Shown here piece by piece: positions 1 to 12,990 of a DNA stretch of 64,000 nucleotides. The notes below the pieces were generated by a model. The model saw only the letters and a list, made by a program, of their open reading frames with translations, did no database searches and was not told the origin of the DNA. Numbering within the stretch: position 1 is the stretch's first letter; every line of letters starts with the position of its first letter. Source of the DNA: Ptiloglossa arizonensis (taxonomy: Eukaryota; Arthropoda; Insecta; Hymenoptera; Colletidae); the NCBI RefSeq assembly GCF_051014685.1, contig NW_027478385.1:3100001-3164000 (forward strand). The letters are read 5' to 3'. The position numbers and the translations under genes were made by a program.

Positions 1-2030
1 AGATTGCGTAAATTTTGATGGTTTCTCAACCATTCCGTAACTTGAAACTCCCATATCTCGCGAACGGAATGACGAACTCGAGAAATTCCTGTTACATCTG
101 AAAGTAGAAACTTGCCCGATTGCAACGGTGTGCGTACTTTTCCCCTAGGCCATTCCAGCTATTGGTTTCGAGTATCAGACTTGCGAAAATTTTAATGGTC
201 TCTCAACCATTCTTTAACTTCAAACTCCCATACCTCGCGAACGGTTTGACGAACTCGAGAAATTCCTGTTGCATCCGAAAGTAGAAACTCCCCGATTACA
301 ATTTTGTGTGTACTTTTCCCCTAGGCCATTCCAGTTATTGGTTTCGAGTATCAGATTTGCCAAAATTTTGATGATCTCTCAACCATTCCTTAACTTCAAA
401 CTCGCATATCTCGCGAACGGATTGACGAACTCGAGAAGTTCCTGTTGCATCTGATGGCAGAAACTCGCCCGATTACAACGGCGTGTGTACTTTTCCCCTA
501 GGCCATTCCAGTTATTGGTTTCGAGTATCAGACTCGCGAAAATTTTAATGGTCTCTCAACCATTCCTTAACTTCAGACTCCCATATCTCGCGAACCGATT
601 GGCGAACTCGAGAAATTCTTGTTGCATCTGAAAGTAGAAACTCGCCCGATTACAACGGTATGTGTACATTTCCCGAAGACCATTCCAGTTATTGGTTTCG
701 AGTATCAGATCCCGAAAATTTTGATTGTTTCTCAACCATTCCTTAACTTCAAACTCCCATATCTCGCGAACGGATTGACGAACGCGAGTAATTCCTGTTG
801 AATCTGAAAGCAATAACTCGCCCCATTACAACCGTATGTGTATTTTTGCCCTAGACCATAGTAGTTATTGGTTTCGAGTATCAGATTCCGAAAATTTTGA
901 TGGTTTCTCAACCATTCCTTCACTTCAAATTCCTATATCTCGCGAACGGATTGACGAACTCGAGAAATTCCTGTTAAATCTTAAAGCAGAAACTCGTCCG
1001 ATTACGACGGTATGTGTATTTTTGCCCTAGGCCACAGTAGTTATTGATTTCGAGTATCAGACTTGCGAAAATTTTGATTGTTTCTCAACCATTCCGTAAT
1101 TTCAGACTCCCATATCTCGCGAACGGTTAGACGAACTCGAGAAATTCCTGTTGAATCTTAAAGCAGAAACTCGTCCGATTACAACGGTATGTGTATTTTT
1201 GCCCTAGACCATAGCAGTTATTGGTTTCGGGTATCAGATTGCGTAAATTTTGATGGTTTTTCAAACATTCCGTAACTTCAAACTCCCATATCTCGCGAAC
1301 GGATTGACGAACTCGAGAAATTCCTGTTGCATCTGAAAGTAGATACTTGCCCGATTACAACGGTGTGCGTACTTTTCCCCTAGGCCATTCCAGCTATTGG
1401 TTTCGAGTATCAGACTTGCGAAAATTTTAATGGTCTCTCAACCATTCCTTAACTTCAAACTCGCATATATCGCGAACGGATTGACGAACTCGAGAAGTTC
1501 CTGTTGCATCTGATGGCAGAAACTCGCCCGATTACAACGGAGTGTGTACTTTTCCCCTAGGCCATTCCAGTTATTGGTTTCGAGTATCAGACTCGCGAAA
1601 ATTTTAATGGTCTCTCAACCATTCCTTAACTTCAAACTTCCATATCTCGCGAACCGATTGACGAACTCGAGAAATTCTTGTTGCATCTGAAAGTAGAAAC
1701 TCGCCCGATTACAACGGTATGTGTACATTTCCCGAAGACCATTCCAGTTATTGCTTTCGAGTATCAGATCCCGAAAATTTTGATGGTTTCTCAACCATTC
1801 CTTAACTTCGAACTCCCATATCTCGCGAACGGATTGACGAACTCGAGTAATTCCTGTTGAATCTGAAAGCAATAACTCGCCCGATTACAACCGTATGTGT
1901 ATTTTTGCCCTAGACCATAGTAGTTATTGGTTTCGAGTATCAGATTCCGAAAATTTTGATGGTTTCTCAACCATTCCTTCACTTCAAATTCCTATATCTC
2001 GCGAACGGTTTGACGAACTCGAGAAATTCC
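1..2030 (+). repeat. Duplication block 1, copy 1 (partner 19624-21653)
   Basis: Older-type monomers, with slots such as GCCATTCCAG, GACCATAGTAG and the rare CCCGAAGACCATTCCAG (about 670 and 1730). The block matches 19624-21653 at a constant offset of +19623 with few differences: GAATGACG near 67 against GATTGACG in the partner, and CCTTAACTTC near 1623 against CCTTCACTTC near 21246. The match begins at the first base of the window, so the duplication probably extends to the left of it. The match ends near 2030, where this copy reads TGTTTCATCTGAAAGCAGAC and the partner reads TGTTGCGTCTGAAAG. Confidence 0.88.
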
Positions 2031-4815
2031 TGTTTCATCTGAAAGCAGACACTCGCCCGATTACAACGGTATGTGTATTTTTGCCCTAGGAAATAGTAGT
2101 TATTGGTTTCGAGTATCAGACTTGCGAAAATTTTGATGGTTTCTCAACCATTCCATAACTTCAAACCTCAATATATCGCGAACCGATTGACGAACTCGAG
2201 AAATCCCTGTTGCATCTGAAAGTAGAAACTCGCCCGATTACCGTGGTGTGTGTCCTTTTCCCCTAGGCCATTCCAGTTATTGATTTCGAGTATCAGACTT
2301 GAGAACATTTTGATGGTTTCTCAACCATTCCGTAATTTCAGACTCCCATATCTCGCGAACGGTTAGACGAACTCGAGAAATTCCTGTTGAATCTTAAAGC
2401 AGAAACTCGTCCGATTACAACGGTATGTGTATTTTTGCCCTAGACCATAGTAGTTATTGGATTCGAGTATCAGATTCCGAAAATTTTGATGGTTTCTCAA
2501 CCATTCCGTAACTTCAAACTCCCATACCTCGCGAACGGATTGACGAACTCGAGAAATTCCTGTTGCATCTGAAAGTAGAAACTTGCCCGTTTGCAATTGT
2601 GTGTGTACTTTTCCCCTAGACCATAGTAGTTATTGGTTTCGAGTATCAGATTCCGAAAATTTTGATGGTTTCTCAACCATTCCGTAACTTCAAACTCTCA
2701 TACCTCGCGAACGGATTGACGAACTCGAGAAATTCCTGTTGCATCTGAAAGTAGAAACTTGCCCGATTACAACGGTGTGTGTACTTTTCCCCTAGGCCAT
2801 TCCAGTTATTGGTTTCGAGTATCAGACTTGCGAACATTTTGATGGTTTCTCAACCATTCCTTAACTTCAAACTCCCATATCTCGCGAACGGATTGACGAA
2901 CTCGAGAAAGTCCTGTTGCATCTGAAGGCAGAAACTCGCCCGATTACAATAGTGTGTGTACTTTTCCCCTAGTCCATTCCAGTTATTGGTTTCGAGTATC
3001 AGACATGCGAAAATTTTGATGGTTTCTCAACCATTCCTTAAATTCAAAGTCCCATATCTCGCGAACGGATTGACGAACTCGAGAAATTCCTGTTGCATCG
3101 GAAAGCAGACACTCGCCCGATTACAACGGTATGTGTCTTTTGCCCTAGGAAATAGTAGTTATTGGTTTCGAGTATCAGACTTGCGAACATTTTGATGGTT
3201 CCTCAACCATTCCTTAACTTCAAACTCGCATATCTCGCTCACGGATTGACGAACTCGAGAAATTCCTGTTGCATCTGAAGGCAGAAACTCGCTCGATTAC
3301 AATAGTGTGTGTACTTTTCCCCTAGTCCATTCCAGTTATTGGTTTCGAGTATCAGACTTGCGAAAATTTTGATGGTTTCTCAACCATTCCTTAACTTCAA
3401 ACTCCCATATCTCGCGAACGGATTGACGAACTCGAGAAATTCCTGTTGCATCTGAAAGCAGAAACTCGCCCGATTACAACGGTATGTGTATTTTTGCACT
3501 AGGCCATAGTAGTTATAGGTTTCGAGTATCAAACTTGCGAAAATTTTGATGGTACCTCAACCGTTCCTTACATTCGAACTCCCATATCTCGCGAAAGGAT
3601 TGACGAACACGAGAAATTTCTGTTGCATCTGAAAGTAGAAACTCCCTCGATTACGATGGTGTGTGTACTTTTCCCCAAGGCAATTCCAGTTATTGGTTTC
3701 GAGTATCAGACCAGCGAAAAGATTGATGGTTCCTCAACCATTCCTTAACTTCAAACTCCCATATCTCGCGAATGGATTGACGAACTCGAGAAATTCCTAC
3801 TGCATCTGAGAGTGGAAACTCGCCCGATTACAACGGTATGTGTATTTTTCCCCGAGGCCTTTGTAGTTATTGGTTTCGAGTATCAGACTTGCGAAAATTT
3901 TGATGGTTTCTCAACCATTCCTTAACTTCAAGCTCCCATATCTCGCGAACGGATTGACGAAATCGAGAAATTTTTGTTGCACCTAAAAGTAGAAACTCGA
4001 CCGATTACAACACTATGTGTATTTTTGCCCTAGGCCATAGTAGTTATTGGTCTCGAGTATCAGACTTACGAAGATTTTGATGGTTTCTCAACCATTCCTT
4101 AACTTCAAACTCCCATATCTCGCGAACGGATGGACGAACTCGAGAAATTCCTGTTGCATCTGAAAGTAGAAGCTCGCCCGATTACAATGGTGTGCGTACT
4201 ATTCCCCTAGGCCATTCTAGTTATTGGTTTCGAGTATCAGAACAGCGAATATTTTGATGGTTTCTCAAACATTCCTTAACTTCAAACTCCCATATCTCGC
4301 GAACGGATTGACGAACTCGAGAAATTCCTGTTGCATATGAAAGTAGAAACTCTCCCGATTACAACGGTATGTGTATTTTTCCCTAGACCTTTGTTGTTAT
4401 TGGTTTCGAGTATCAGACTTGCGAAAATTTTGATGGTTTCTCAACCATTCCTTAACTTCGAACACCCATATCTCGCGAACGGTTTAACGAGCTCGAGAAA
4501 TTCTTGTTGCATCTGAAAGTAGAAACTCGCTCGATTACGATGGTGTGTGTACTTTTCCCCTAGGCAATTCCAGTTATTGGTTTCGAGTATCAGACCAGCG
4601 AAAATTTTGGTAGATTCTCAACCATTCCTTAACTTCAAACCCCCATATTTCGCGAACGGATTGACGAACTCGGGAAATTCCTGTTGCATCTGAAAGCAGT
4701 AACTCGCCCGATTACAACGGTATGTGTATTTTTCCCCTAGGCCTTTGTAGTTATTGGTTTCGAGTATCAGACTTGCGAAAATTTTGATGGTTTCTCAACC
4801 ATTCCTTAACTTCAA
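2031..4815 (+). repeat. Duplication block 2, copy 1 (partner 23067-25851)
   Basis: This block matches 23067-25851 at offset +21036. The offset is 1413 bp (8 monomers) greater than for block 1, so this copy lacks eight monomers present in the second copy. TGTTTCATCT occurs at 2031 and 23067. Shared oddities are CAAACCTCAATATATCGCG near 2160 and a shortened GTGTCTTTTGCCC near 3134. Across this block the monomers shift from the older mix toward the CCTTTGTAG and CAATTCCAG/ACCAGCG types. The match is lost near 4815, where this copy has TTCAAACACCCA and the partner has TTCAAACTCCCA. Confidence 0.85.
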
Positions 4816-4860
4816 ACACCCATATCTCGCGAACGGATTAACGAGCTCGAGAAATTCCTG

Positions 4861-6097
4861 TTGCATCTGAGAGTGGAAACTCGCCAGATTACACCGGTAT
4901 GTGTATTTTTCCCCTAGGCCTTTGTAGTTATTGGTTTCGCGTATCAGACTTGCGAAAATTTTGATGGTTCCTCAACCATTCTTTACTTTCAAACTCCCAT
5001 ATCTCGCGAACGGATTGACGAACTCGAGAAATTCCTGTTGCATCTGAAAGCAGAAACTCGCCCGATTACAATGGTGTGTGTACTTTTCCCCTAGGCCATT
5101 GCCGTTATTGGTTTCGAGTATCAGACCAGCGAAAATTTTGATGGTTTCTCAACCATTCCTTAACTTCAAACTCCCATATCTCGAGAACGGATTGACGAAC
5201 TCGAGAAATTCCTGTTGCATATGAAAGTAGAAACTCTCCCGATTACAACGGTATGTGTATTTTTCCCTGGACCTTTGTTGTTATTGGTTTCGAGTATCAG
5301 ACTTGCGAAAATTTTGATGGTTTCTCAACCATTCCTTAACTTCAAACACCCATATCTCGCGAACGGATTAACGAGCTCGAGAAATTCCTGTTGCATCTGA
5401 AAGTAGAAACTCGCTCGATTACGATGGTGTGGGTACTTTTCCCCTAGGCAATTCCAGTTATTGGTTTCGAGTATCAGACCAGAGAAAAGTTTGATGGTTT
5501 CTCAACCATTCCTTAACTTCAAACTTCCATATCTCGCGAATGGATTGACGAACTCGAGAAATTCCTATTGCATCTGAGACTGGAAACTCGCCCGATTACA
5601 ACGGTATGTGTATTTTTCTCCGAGGCCTTTGTAGTTATTGGTTTCGAGTATCAGACTTGCGAAAATTTTGATGGTTTCTCAACCATTCCTTAACTTCAAA
5701 CTCCCATATCTCGCGAACGGATTGACGAACTCGAGAAATTCCTGTTGCATCTGAGAGTGGAAACTCGCCAGATTACACCGGTATGTGTATTTTTCCCCTA
5801 GGCCTTTGTAGTTATTGGTTTCGCGTATCAGACTTGCGAAAATTTTGATGGTTCCTCAACCATTCTTTACTTTCAAACTCCCATATCTCGCGAACGGATT
5901 GACGAACTCGAGAAATTCCTGTTGCATCTGAAAGCAGAAACTCGCCCGATTACAATGGTGTGTGTACTTTTCCCCTAGGCCATTGCCGTTATTGGTTTCG
6001 AGTATCAGACCAGCGAAAATTTTGATGGTTTCTCAACCATTCCTTAACTTCAAACTCCCATATCTCGAGAACGGATTGACGAACTCGAGAAATTCCT
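4861..6097 (+). repeat. Local 5-monomer-offset duplication
   Basis: About 350 bp at 4861-5213 recurs at 5745-6097, an offset of 884 bp or five monomers. Both copies carry GAGAGTGGAAACTCGCCAG, ACACCGGTATG, GGTTTCGCGTATC and CCATTGCCGTTATTGG in the same order. The match stops just after GCATATGAAAGTAGAAACT, which is followed by CTCCCG near 5234 but TTCTCG near 6118. The same ancestral segment occurs once per copy in the second half of the big duplication, near 27310-27660 and 32795-33145. Confidence 0.8.
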
Positions 6098-7852
6098 GTT
6101 GCATATGAAAGTAGAAACTTTCTCGATTACAAGAGTATGTGTATTTTTCCCCTAGGCCTTTGTAGTTATTGTTTTCGAGTATGAGACTTGCGAAAATTTT
6201 GATGGTTTCTCAACCATTCCTTAATTCAAACCCCATATCTCGCGAACGGATTAACGAACTCGAGAAATTCCTGTTGCATCTGAAAGTAGAATATCGCTCG
6301 ATTACAATGTGGTGTGTACTTTTCCCCTAGGCCATTCCAGGTATTGGTTTCGAATATCAGACTTGCGAAAATTTTGGTGGATTCTCAACCATTCCTTAAC
6401 TTCAAACCCCCATATTTCGCGAACGGACTGACGAACTCGGGAAATTCCTGTTGCATCTGAAAGCAGTATCTCGCCCGATTACAACGCTATGTGTATTTTT
6501 GCCCTAGGCCTTTGTAGTTATTGGTTTCGAGTATCAGACTTGCGAAAATTTTGATGGTTTCTCAACCATTCCTTAACTTCGAACACCCATATCTCGCGAA
6601 CGGTTTAACGAGCTCGAGAAATTCTTGTTGCATCTGAAAGTAGAAACTCGCTCGATTACGATGGTGTGTGTACTTTTCCCCTAGGCAATTCCAGTTATTG
6701 GTTTCGAGTATCAGACCAGCGAAAATTTTGGTAGATTCTCAACCATTCCTTAAATTCAAACCCCCATATTTCGCGAACGGATTGACGAACTCGGGAAATT
6801 CCTGTTGCATCTGAAAGCAGTAACTCGCCAGATTACAACGGTATGTGTATTTTTCCCCTAGGCCTTTGTAGTTATTGGTTTCGAGTATCAGACTTGCGAA
6901 AATTTTGATGGTTTCTCAACCATTCCTTAACTTCAAACTCCCATATCTCGCGAACGGGTTGACGAAATCGAGAAATTCCTGTTGCATCTGAGAGTGGAAA
7001 CTCGCCCGATTACAACGGTGTGTGTATTTTTCCCCTAGGCAATTCCAGTTATTGGTTTCGAGTATCAGAGCAGCGAAAATTTTGATTATTTCTCCACCAT
7101 TCCTTAACTTCAAACTCCCATATCTCGAGAACGGATTGACGAACTCGAGAAATTCCTGTTGCATATGAAAGTAGAAACTTTCTCGATTACAAGAGTATGT
7201 GTATTTTTCCCCTAGGCCTTTGTAGTTATTGTTTTCGAGTATGAGACTTGCGAAAATTTTGATGGTTTCTCAACCATTCCTTAATTCAAACCCCATATCT
7301 CGCGAACGGATTAACGAACTCGAGAAATTCTTGTTGCATCTGAAAGTAGAATATCGCTCGATTACAATGTGGTGTGTACTTTTCCCCTAGGCCATTCCAG
7401 GTATTGGTTTCGAATATCAGACTTGCGAAAATTTTGGTGGATTCTCAACCATTCCTTAACTTCAAACCCCCATATTTCGCGAACGGACTGACGAACTCGG
7501 GAAATTCCTGTTGCATCTGAAAGCAGTATCTCGCCCGATTACAACGCTATGTGTATTTTTGCCCTAGGCCTTTGTAGTTATTGGTTTCGAGTATCAGACT
7601 TGCGAAAATTTTGATGGTTTCTCAACCATTCCTTAACTTCGAACACCCATATCTCGCGAACGGTTTAACGAGCTCGAGAAATTCTTGTTGCATCTGAAAG
7701 TAGAAACTCGCTCGATTACGATGGTGTGTGTACTTTTCCCCTAGGCAATTCCAGTTATTGGTTTCGAGTATCAGACCAGCGAAAATTTTGGTAGATTCTC
7801 AACCATTCCTTAAATTCAAACCCCCATATTTCGCGAACGGATTGACGAACTC
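6037..7852 (+). repeat. Local 6-monomer-offset duplication (1060 bp)
   Basis: Positions 6037-6792 recur at 7097-7852, an offset of 1060 bp. Shared markers are ATATCTCGAGAACGG, GAAACTTTCTCGATTACAAG, a two-base-short CCTTAATTCAAACCCCAT (the TTAATTCAAA core starts at 6221 and 7281) and TTTTGGTGGATTCTC. The copies part near 6793/7853, at AACTCGGGAAATT against AACTCGAGAAATT. The offset falls 2 bp short of 6 x 177 because of the shared deletion. The corresponding segments at 27.6-28.4 kb and 33.1-33.9 kb follow the second version. Confidence 0.83.
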
Positions 7853-7979
7853 GAGAAATTCCTGTTGCATCTGAAAGCAGTATCTCGCCCGATTACAACG
7901 CTATGTGTATTTTTGCCCTAGGCCTTTGTAGTTATTGGTTTCGAGTATCAGACTTGCGAAAATTTTGATGGTTTCTCAA

Positions 7980-9240
7980 CCATTCCTTAACTTCAATCTC
8001 CCATATCTCGCGAACGGATTGACGAACTCGAGAAATTCCTGTTGCATCTGAAAGCAGAAACTCGCCTGATTACAACGGTATGTGTGTTTTTGCCCTGGGC
8101 CATAGTAGTTATTGGATTCGAGTATCAGACATGCAAAAAATTTTGATGGTTCCTCAACCATTCCTTACCTTCAAACTCCCATATCTCGCGAACGGATTGA
8201 CGAATTCGAGAAATTTCTGTTGCGTCTGAAAGTAGAAACTCGCCCGATTACAATGGTGTGTGTACTTTTCCCCTAGGCAATTCCAGTTATTGGTTTCGAG
8301 TATCAGACCAGCGAAACTTTTGATGGTTCCTCAACCATTCCTTACTTTCAAACTCCCATATCTCGCGAACGGATTGACGAACTCGAGAAATTCCTGTTGC
8401 ATCTGAAAGCAGAAACTCGCCTGATTACAACGGTATGTGTGTTTTTGCCCTGGGCCATAGTAGTTATTGGATTCGAGTATCAGACATGCAAAAAATTTTG
8501 ATGGTTCCTCAACCATTCCTTACCTTCAAACTCCCATATCTCGCGAACGGATTGACGAATTCGAGAAATTTCTGTTGCGTCTGAAAGTAGAAAATCGCCC
8601 GATTACAATGGTGTGTGTACTTTTCCCCTAGGCAATTCCAGTTATTGGTTTCGAGTATCAGACCAGCGAAAATTTTGATGGTTCCTCAACCATTCCTTAC
8701 TTTCAAACTCCCATATCTCGCGAACGGATTGACGAAATCGAGAAATTTCTGTTGCATCTAAAAGTAGAAACTCGCCCGATTACAACGCTATGTGTATTTT
8801 TGCCCTAGGCCATAGTAGTTATTGGTCTCGAGTATCAGACTTGCGAAGATTTTGATGGTTTCTCATCCATTCCTTAACTTCAAACTCCCATATCTCGCGA
8901 ACGGATGGACGAACTCGAGAAATTTCTGTTGCATCTGAAAGTAGAAACGCGCCCGATTACAAAGGCGTGTGTACTTTTGCCCTAGGCAATTCGAGTTATT
9001 GGTTTCGAGTATCAGACCAGCGAAAATTTTGATGGTTTCTCAACCATTCCTTAACTTCAAACTCCCATATCTCGCGAACGGATTGACGAACACGAGAAAT
9101 TCCTGTTGCATCTGAAAGCTGAAACTCGCCTGATTACTACGGTATGTGTATTTTTGCCCTGGGCCATAGTAGTTATTGGATTCGAGTATCAGACATGCAA
9201 AAAATTTTGATGGTTCCTCAACCATTCCTTACCTTCAAAC
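7980..9240 (+). repeat. Dimeric higher-order repeat, about 355 bp
   Basis: Two monomer types alternate here. One carries GCCTGATTAC, GCCCTGGGCCATAGTAG and a lengthened ATGCAAAAAATTTTGATGG. The other carries GTTGCGTCTGAAAGTAG, CCTAGGCAATTCCAG and ACCAGCGAAA. The pair at about 7980-8334 is repeated at 8335-8690 (offset 355), and a more diverged copy lies near 9040-9240. The ATGCAAAAAATTTT variant adds a base, giving 355 rather than 354. Similar pairs appear near 35.1-35.4 kb and 36.06-36.3 kb. Confidence 0.8.
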
Positions 9241-12200
9241 TCCCATATCTCGCGAACGGATTGACGAATTCGAGAAATTTCTGTTGCGTCTGAAAGTAGA
9301 AACTCGCCCGATTACAATGGCGTGTGTACTTTTCCCCTAGGCAATTCCAGTTATTGGTTTCGAGTATCAGACCAGCGAAACTTTTGATGGTTCCTCAACC
9401 ATTCCTTACTTTCAAACTCCCATATCTCGCGAACGGATTGACGAAATCGAGAAATTTCTGTTGCATCTAAAAGTAGAAACTCGCCCGATTACAACGCTAT
9501 GTGTATTTTTGCCCTAGGCCATAGTAGTTATTGGTCTCGAGTATCAGACTTGCGAAGATTTTTATGGTTTCTCAACCATTCCTTAACTTCAAACTCCCAT
9601 ATCTCGCGAACGGATGGACGAACTCGAGAAATTCCTGTTGCATCTGAAAGTAGAAGCTCGCCCGATTACAACGGTGTGCGTACTTTTCCCCTATGCCATT
9701 CCAGTTATTGGTTTCGAGTATCAGACCACCGAAAATTTTGATGGCTTCTCAACCATTCCTTAACTTCAAAGTCCCATACCTCGTGAACGGATTGACGCAC
9801 TCGGGAAATTCCTGTTGCATCTGAAAGCAGAAACTCGCCCGATTACAACGCTAGGTGTATTTTTGCCCTAGGCCATAGCAGTTATTGGATTCGAGTATCA
9901 GACATGCAAAAAATTTTGATGGTTCCTCAACCATTCCTTACCTTCAAACTCCCATATCTCGCGAACGGATTGACGAACTCGAGAAATTTCTGTTGCGTCT
10001 GAAAGTAGAAACTCGCCCGATTACAATGGTGTGTGTACTTTTCCCCTAGGCAATTCCAGTTATTGGTTTCGAGTATCAGACCAGCGAAACTATTGATGGT
10101 TCCTCAACCATTCCTTACTTTCAAACTCCCATATCTCGCGAACGGATTGACGAAATCGAGAAATTTCTGTTGCATCTAAAAGTAGAAACTCGCCCGATTA
10201 CAACGCTATGTGTATTTTTGCCCTAGGCCATAGTAGTTATTGGTCTCGAGTATCAGACTTGCGAAAATTTTGATGGTTCCTCAACCATTCCTTACCTTCA
10301 AACTCCCATATCTCGCGAACGGATTGAAGAACTCGAGAAATTTCTGTTGCATCTGAAAGTAGAAGCTCGCCCGATTACAATGGTGTGTGTACTTTTCCCC
10401 TAGGCCATTCCCGTTATTGGTTTCGAGTATCCGACCAGCGAAAATTTTGATGGTTTCTCAACCATTCCTTAACTTCAAACTCCCATATCTCGCGAACGGA
10501 TTGACGAACTCGAGAAATTCCTGTTGCATATGAAAGTAGAAACTTTCTCGATTACAGGAGTATGTGTATTTTTCCCCTAGGCCTTTGTAGTTATTGTTTT
10601 CGAGTATCAGACTTGCGAAAATTTTGATGGTTTCTCAACCATTCCTTAATTCAAACCACATATCTCGCGAACGGATTAACGAACTCGAGAAATTCCTGTT
10701 GCATCTGAAAGTTGAATATCGCTCGATTACAATGTGGTGTGTACTTTTCCCCTAGGCCATTCCAGGTATTGGTTTCGAATATCAGACTTGCGAAAATTTT
10801 GGTGGATTCTCAACCATTCCTTAACTTCAAACCCCCATATTTCGCGAACGGACTGACGAACTCGGGAAATTCCTGTTGCATCTGAAAGCAGTATCTCGCC
10901 CGATTACAACGCTATGTGTATTTTTGCCCTAGGCCTTTGTAGTAATTGGTTTAGAATATCAGACTTGCGAAAATTTTGATGGTTTCTCAACCATTCCTTA
11001 ACTTCGAACACCCATATCTCGCGAACGGATTAACGAGCTCGAGAAATTCCTGTTGCATCTGAAAGTAGAAACTCGCTCGATTACGATGGTGTGTGTACTT
11101 TTCCCCTAGGCAATTCCCGTTATTGGTTTCGAGTATCAGACCAGCGAACATTTTGGTAGATTCTCAACCATTCCTTAACTTCAAGCCCCCATATTTCGCG
11201 AATGGATTGACGAACTCGGGAAATTCCTGTTGCATCTGAAAGCAGTAACTCGCCCGATTACAACGGTATGTGTATTTTTCCCCTAGGCCTTTGTGGTTAT
11301 TGGTTGCGAGTAACAGACTTGCGAAAATTTTGATGGTTCCTCAACCATTCCTTACCTTCAAACTCCCATATCTCGCGAACGGATTGACGAACTCGAGAAA
11401 TTTCTGTTGCATCTGAAAGTAGAAACGCGCCCGATTACAACGGCGTGTGTACTTTTCCCCTAGGCAATTCCAGTTATTGGTTTCGAGTATCAGACCAGCG
11501 AAAATTATGATGGTTTCTCAACCATTCCTTAACTTCAAACTCCCATATCTCGCGAACGGATTGACGAACTCGAGAAATTCCTGTTGCATCTGAAAGTGGA
11601 AACTCGCCCGATTACCACGGTATGTGTGTTTTTGCCCTAGGCCTTTGTAGTTATTGGTTTCGAGTATCAGACTTGCGAAAATTTTGATAGTTTCTCAACC
11701 ATTCCTTAACTTCAAACTCCCATATCTCGCGAACGGATTGACGAACTCGAGAAATTCCTGTTGCATCTGAAGGTAGAAGCTCGCCCGATTACAACGGTGT
11801 GCGTACTTTTCCCCTAGGCAATTCCAGTTATTGGTTTCGAGTATCAGACCAGCGAAAGTTTTGATGGTTTCTCAACCATTCCTTAACTTCAAACTCCCAT
11901 ATCTCGCGAACGGATTAACGAGCTGGAGAAATTCCTGTTGCATCTGAAAGTAGAAACTCGCCCGATTACAACGGAATGTGTATTTTTGCCCCAGGCCAAA
12001 GTAGTTATTGGTTTCGAGTATCAGACTTGCGAAAATTTTGATGGCTCCTCAACCATTCCTTACTTTCAAACTCCCATATCTCGCGAACGGATTGACGAAC
12101 TCGAGAAATTCCTGTTGCATCTGAAAGCAGAAACTCGCCCGATTACAAGGGAATGTGTATTTTTGCCCCAGGCCAAAGTAGTTATTGGTTTCGAGTATCA

Positions 12201-12990
12201 GACTTGCGAAAATTTTGATGGCTCCTCAACCATTCCTTACTTTCAAACTCCCATATCTCGCGAACGCATTGACGAAATTGAGAAATTCCTGTTGCATCTG
12301 AAAGCAGAAACTCGCCCGATTACAATGTTGTGTGTACTTTCCCACTAGGCTATTCCCGTTATTGGTTTCGAGTATCAGACCTGCTAACATTTTGATGGTT
12401 TCTCAAACATTCCTTAACTTCAAACTCCCATATCTCGCGAACGGATTGACGAACTCGAGAAATTCCTGTTGCATATGAAAGTAGAAACTCTCCCGATTAC
12501 AACGGTATGTGTGTTTTTCCCCTAGGCCTTTGTAGTTATTGGTTTCGTCTAACAGGCTTGCGAAAATTTTGATAGTTTCTCAACCATTCCTTAATTTCAA
12601 ACTCCCATATCTCGCGAACGGATTGACGAACTCGAGAAATTCCTGTTGCATCTGAAAGCAGAAACTCGCCCGATTACAACGGTGTGTGTGTTTTTGCCCT
12701 AGGCAATAGTAGTTATTGGTTTAGAGTATCAGACTTGCGAAAATTTTGATGGTTTCTCAACCATTCCTTAACTTCAAACTCCCATATCTCGCGAACGGAT
12801 TGACGAACTCGAGAAATTCCTGCTGCATTTGAAAGCAGAAACTCGCCCGATTACAATGGTGTGTGTACTTTCCCCATAGGCAATTCCAGTCATTGGTTTC
12901 GAGTATCAGACCAGCGAAAATTTTGACGGTTTCTCGCCCATTCCTTAACTTCAAACTCCCTTATCTCGTGAACGGATTGACGAACTCGAG
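9241..12990 (+). repeat. Duplication block 3, copy 1 (partner 35250-38800)
   Basis: The right part of the first big-duplication copy. A distinctive CCCTATGCCATTCC near 9690 matches 35855 (offset about 26165). ACCATATCTCGCG near 10659 (after the shortened TTAATTCAAA at 10646) matches that near 36824. From about 11750 the offset falls to 25811 because the partner lacks two monomers corresponding to 11397-11750. The block ends near 12990 just after CCCTTATCTCGTGAACGG: this copy reads GAACTCGAGAAATT and the partner reads GAACTCCAGAAATT. Sequence after that point returns to the older monomer mix. Confidence 0.83.

Noticed and set aside
85..95. CCCTAGG and CCTTAAC resembling telomeric repeats (CCTAA or CCCTAA)
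   Set aside because: They occur once per 177 bp monomer, not in short tandem runs, and the bases do not match a known telomere unit.
73..200. Splice-like signals: GTATGT followed by a pyrimidine stretch and CCCTAG|G in nearly every monomer
   Set aside because: The implied intron would be only about 20 bases, and the motif recurs hundreds of times with no exon structure. Longer splicing between monomers cannot be tested without RNA data.
105..200. Pol III B-box-like GGTTTCGAGTATC that might suggest a tRNA- or SINE-derived monomer
   Set aside because: It needs an extra base relative to GGTTCGANNCC. I found no convincing A box at the proper distance upstream and no poly(A) or SINE tail.
269..454. 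Plus-strand 61-codon frames with hydrophobic stretches (for example LLVSSIR runs) that could look like small membrane proteins
   Set aside because: The same frame recurs in other monomers in step with the repeat and is bounded by the repeat's own stop codons. The hydrophobic stretch is the translation of GTTATTGGTTTCGAG in a second frame.
556..813. Minus-strand open frames of 60-91 codons (peptides with EFLEFVNPFARYGSLKLRNG-like ends) throughout the window
   Set aside because: They recur every monomer or two in step with the 177 bp period, overlap plus-strand frames on the same DNA, start and stop at repeat landmarks and match no domain I know. They are shadows of the satellite.
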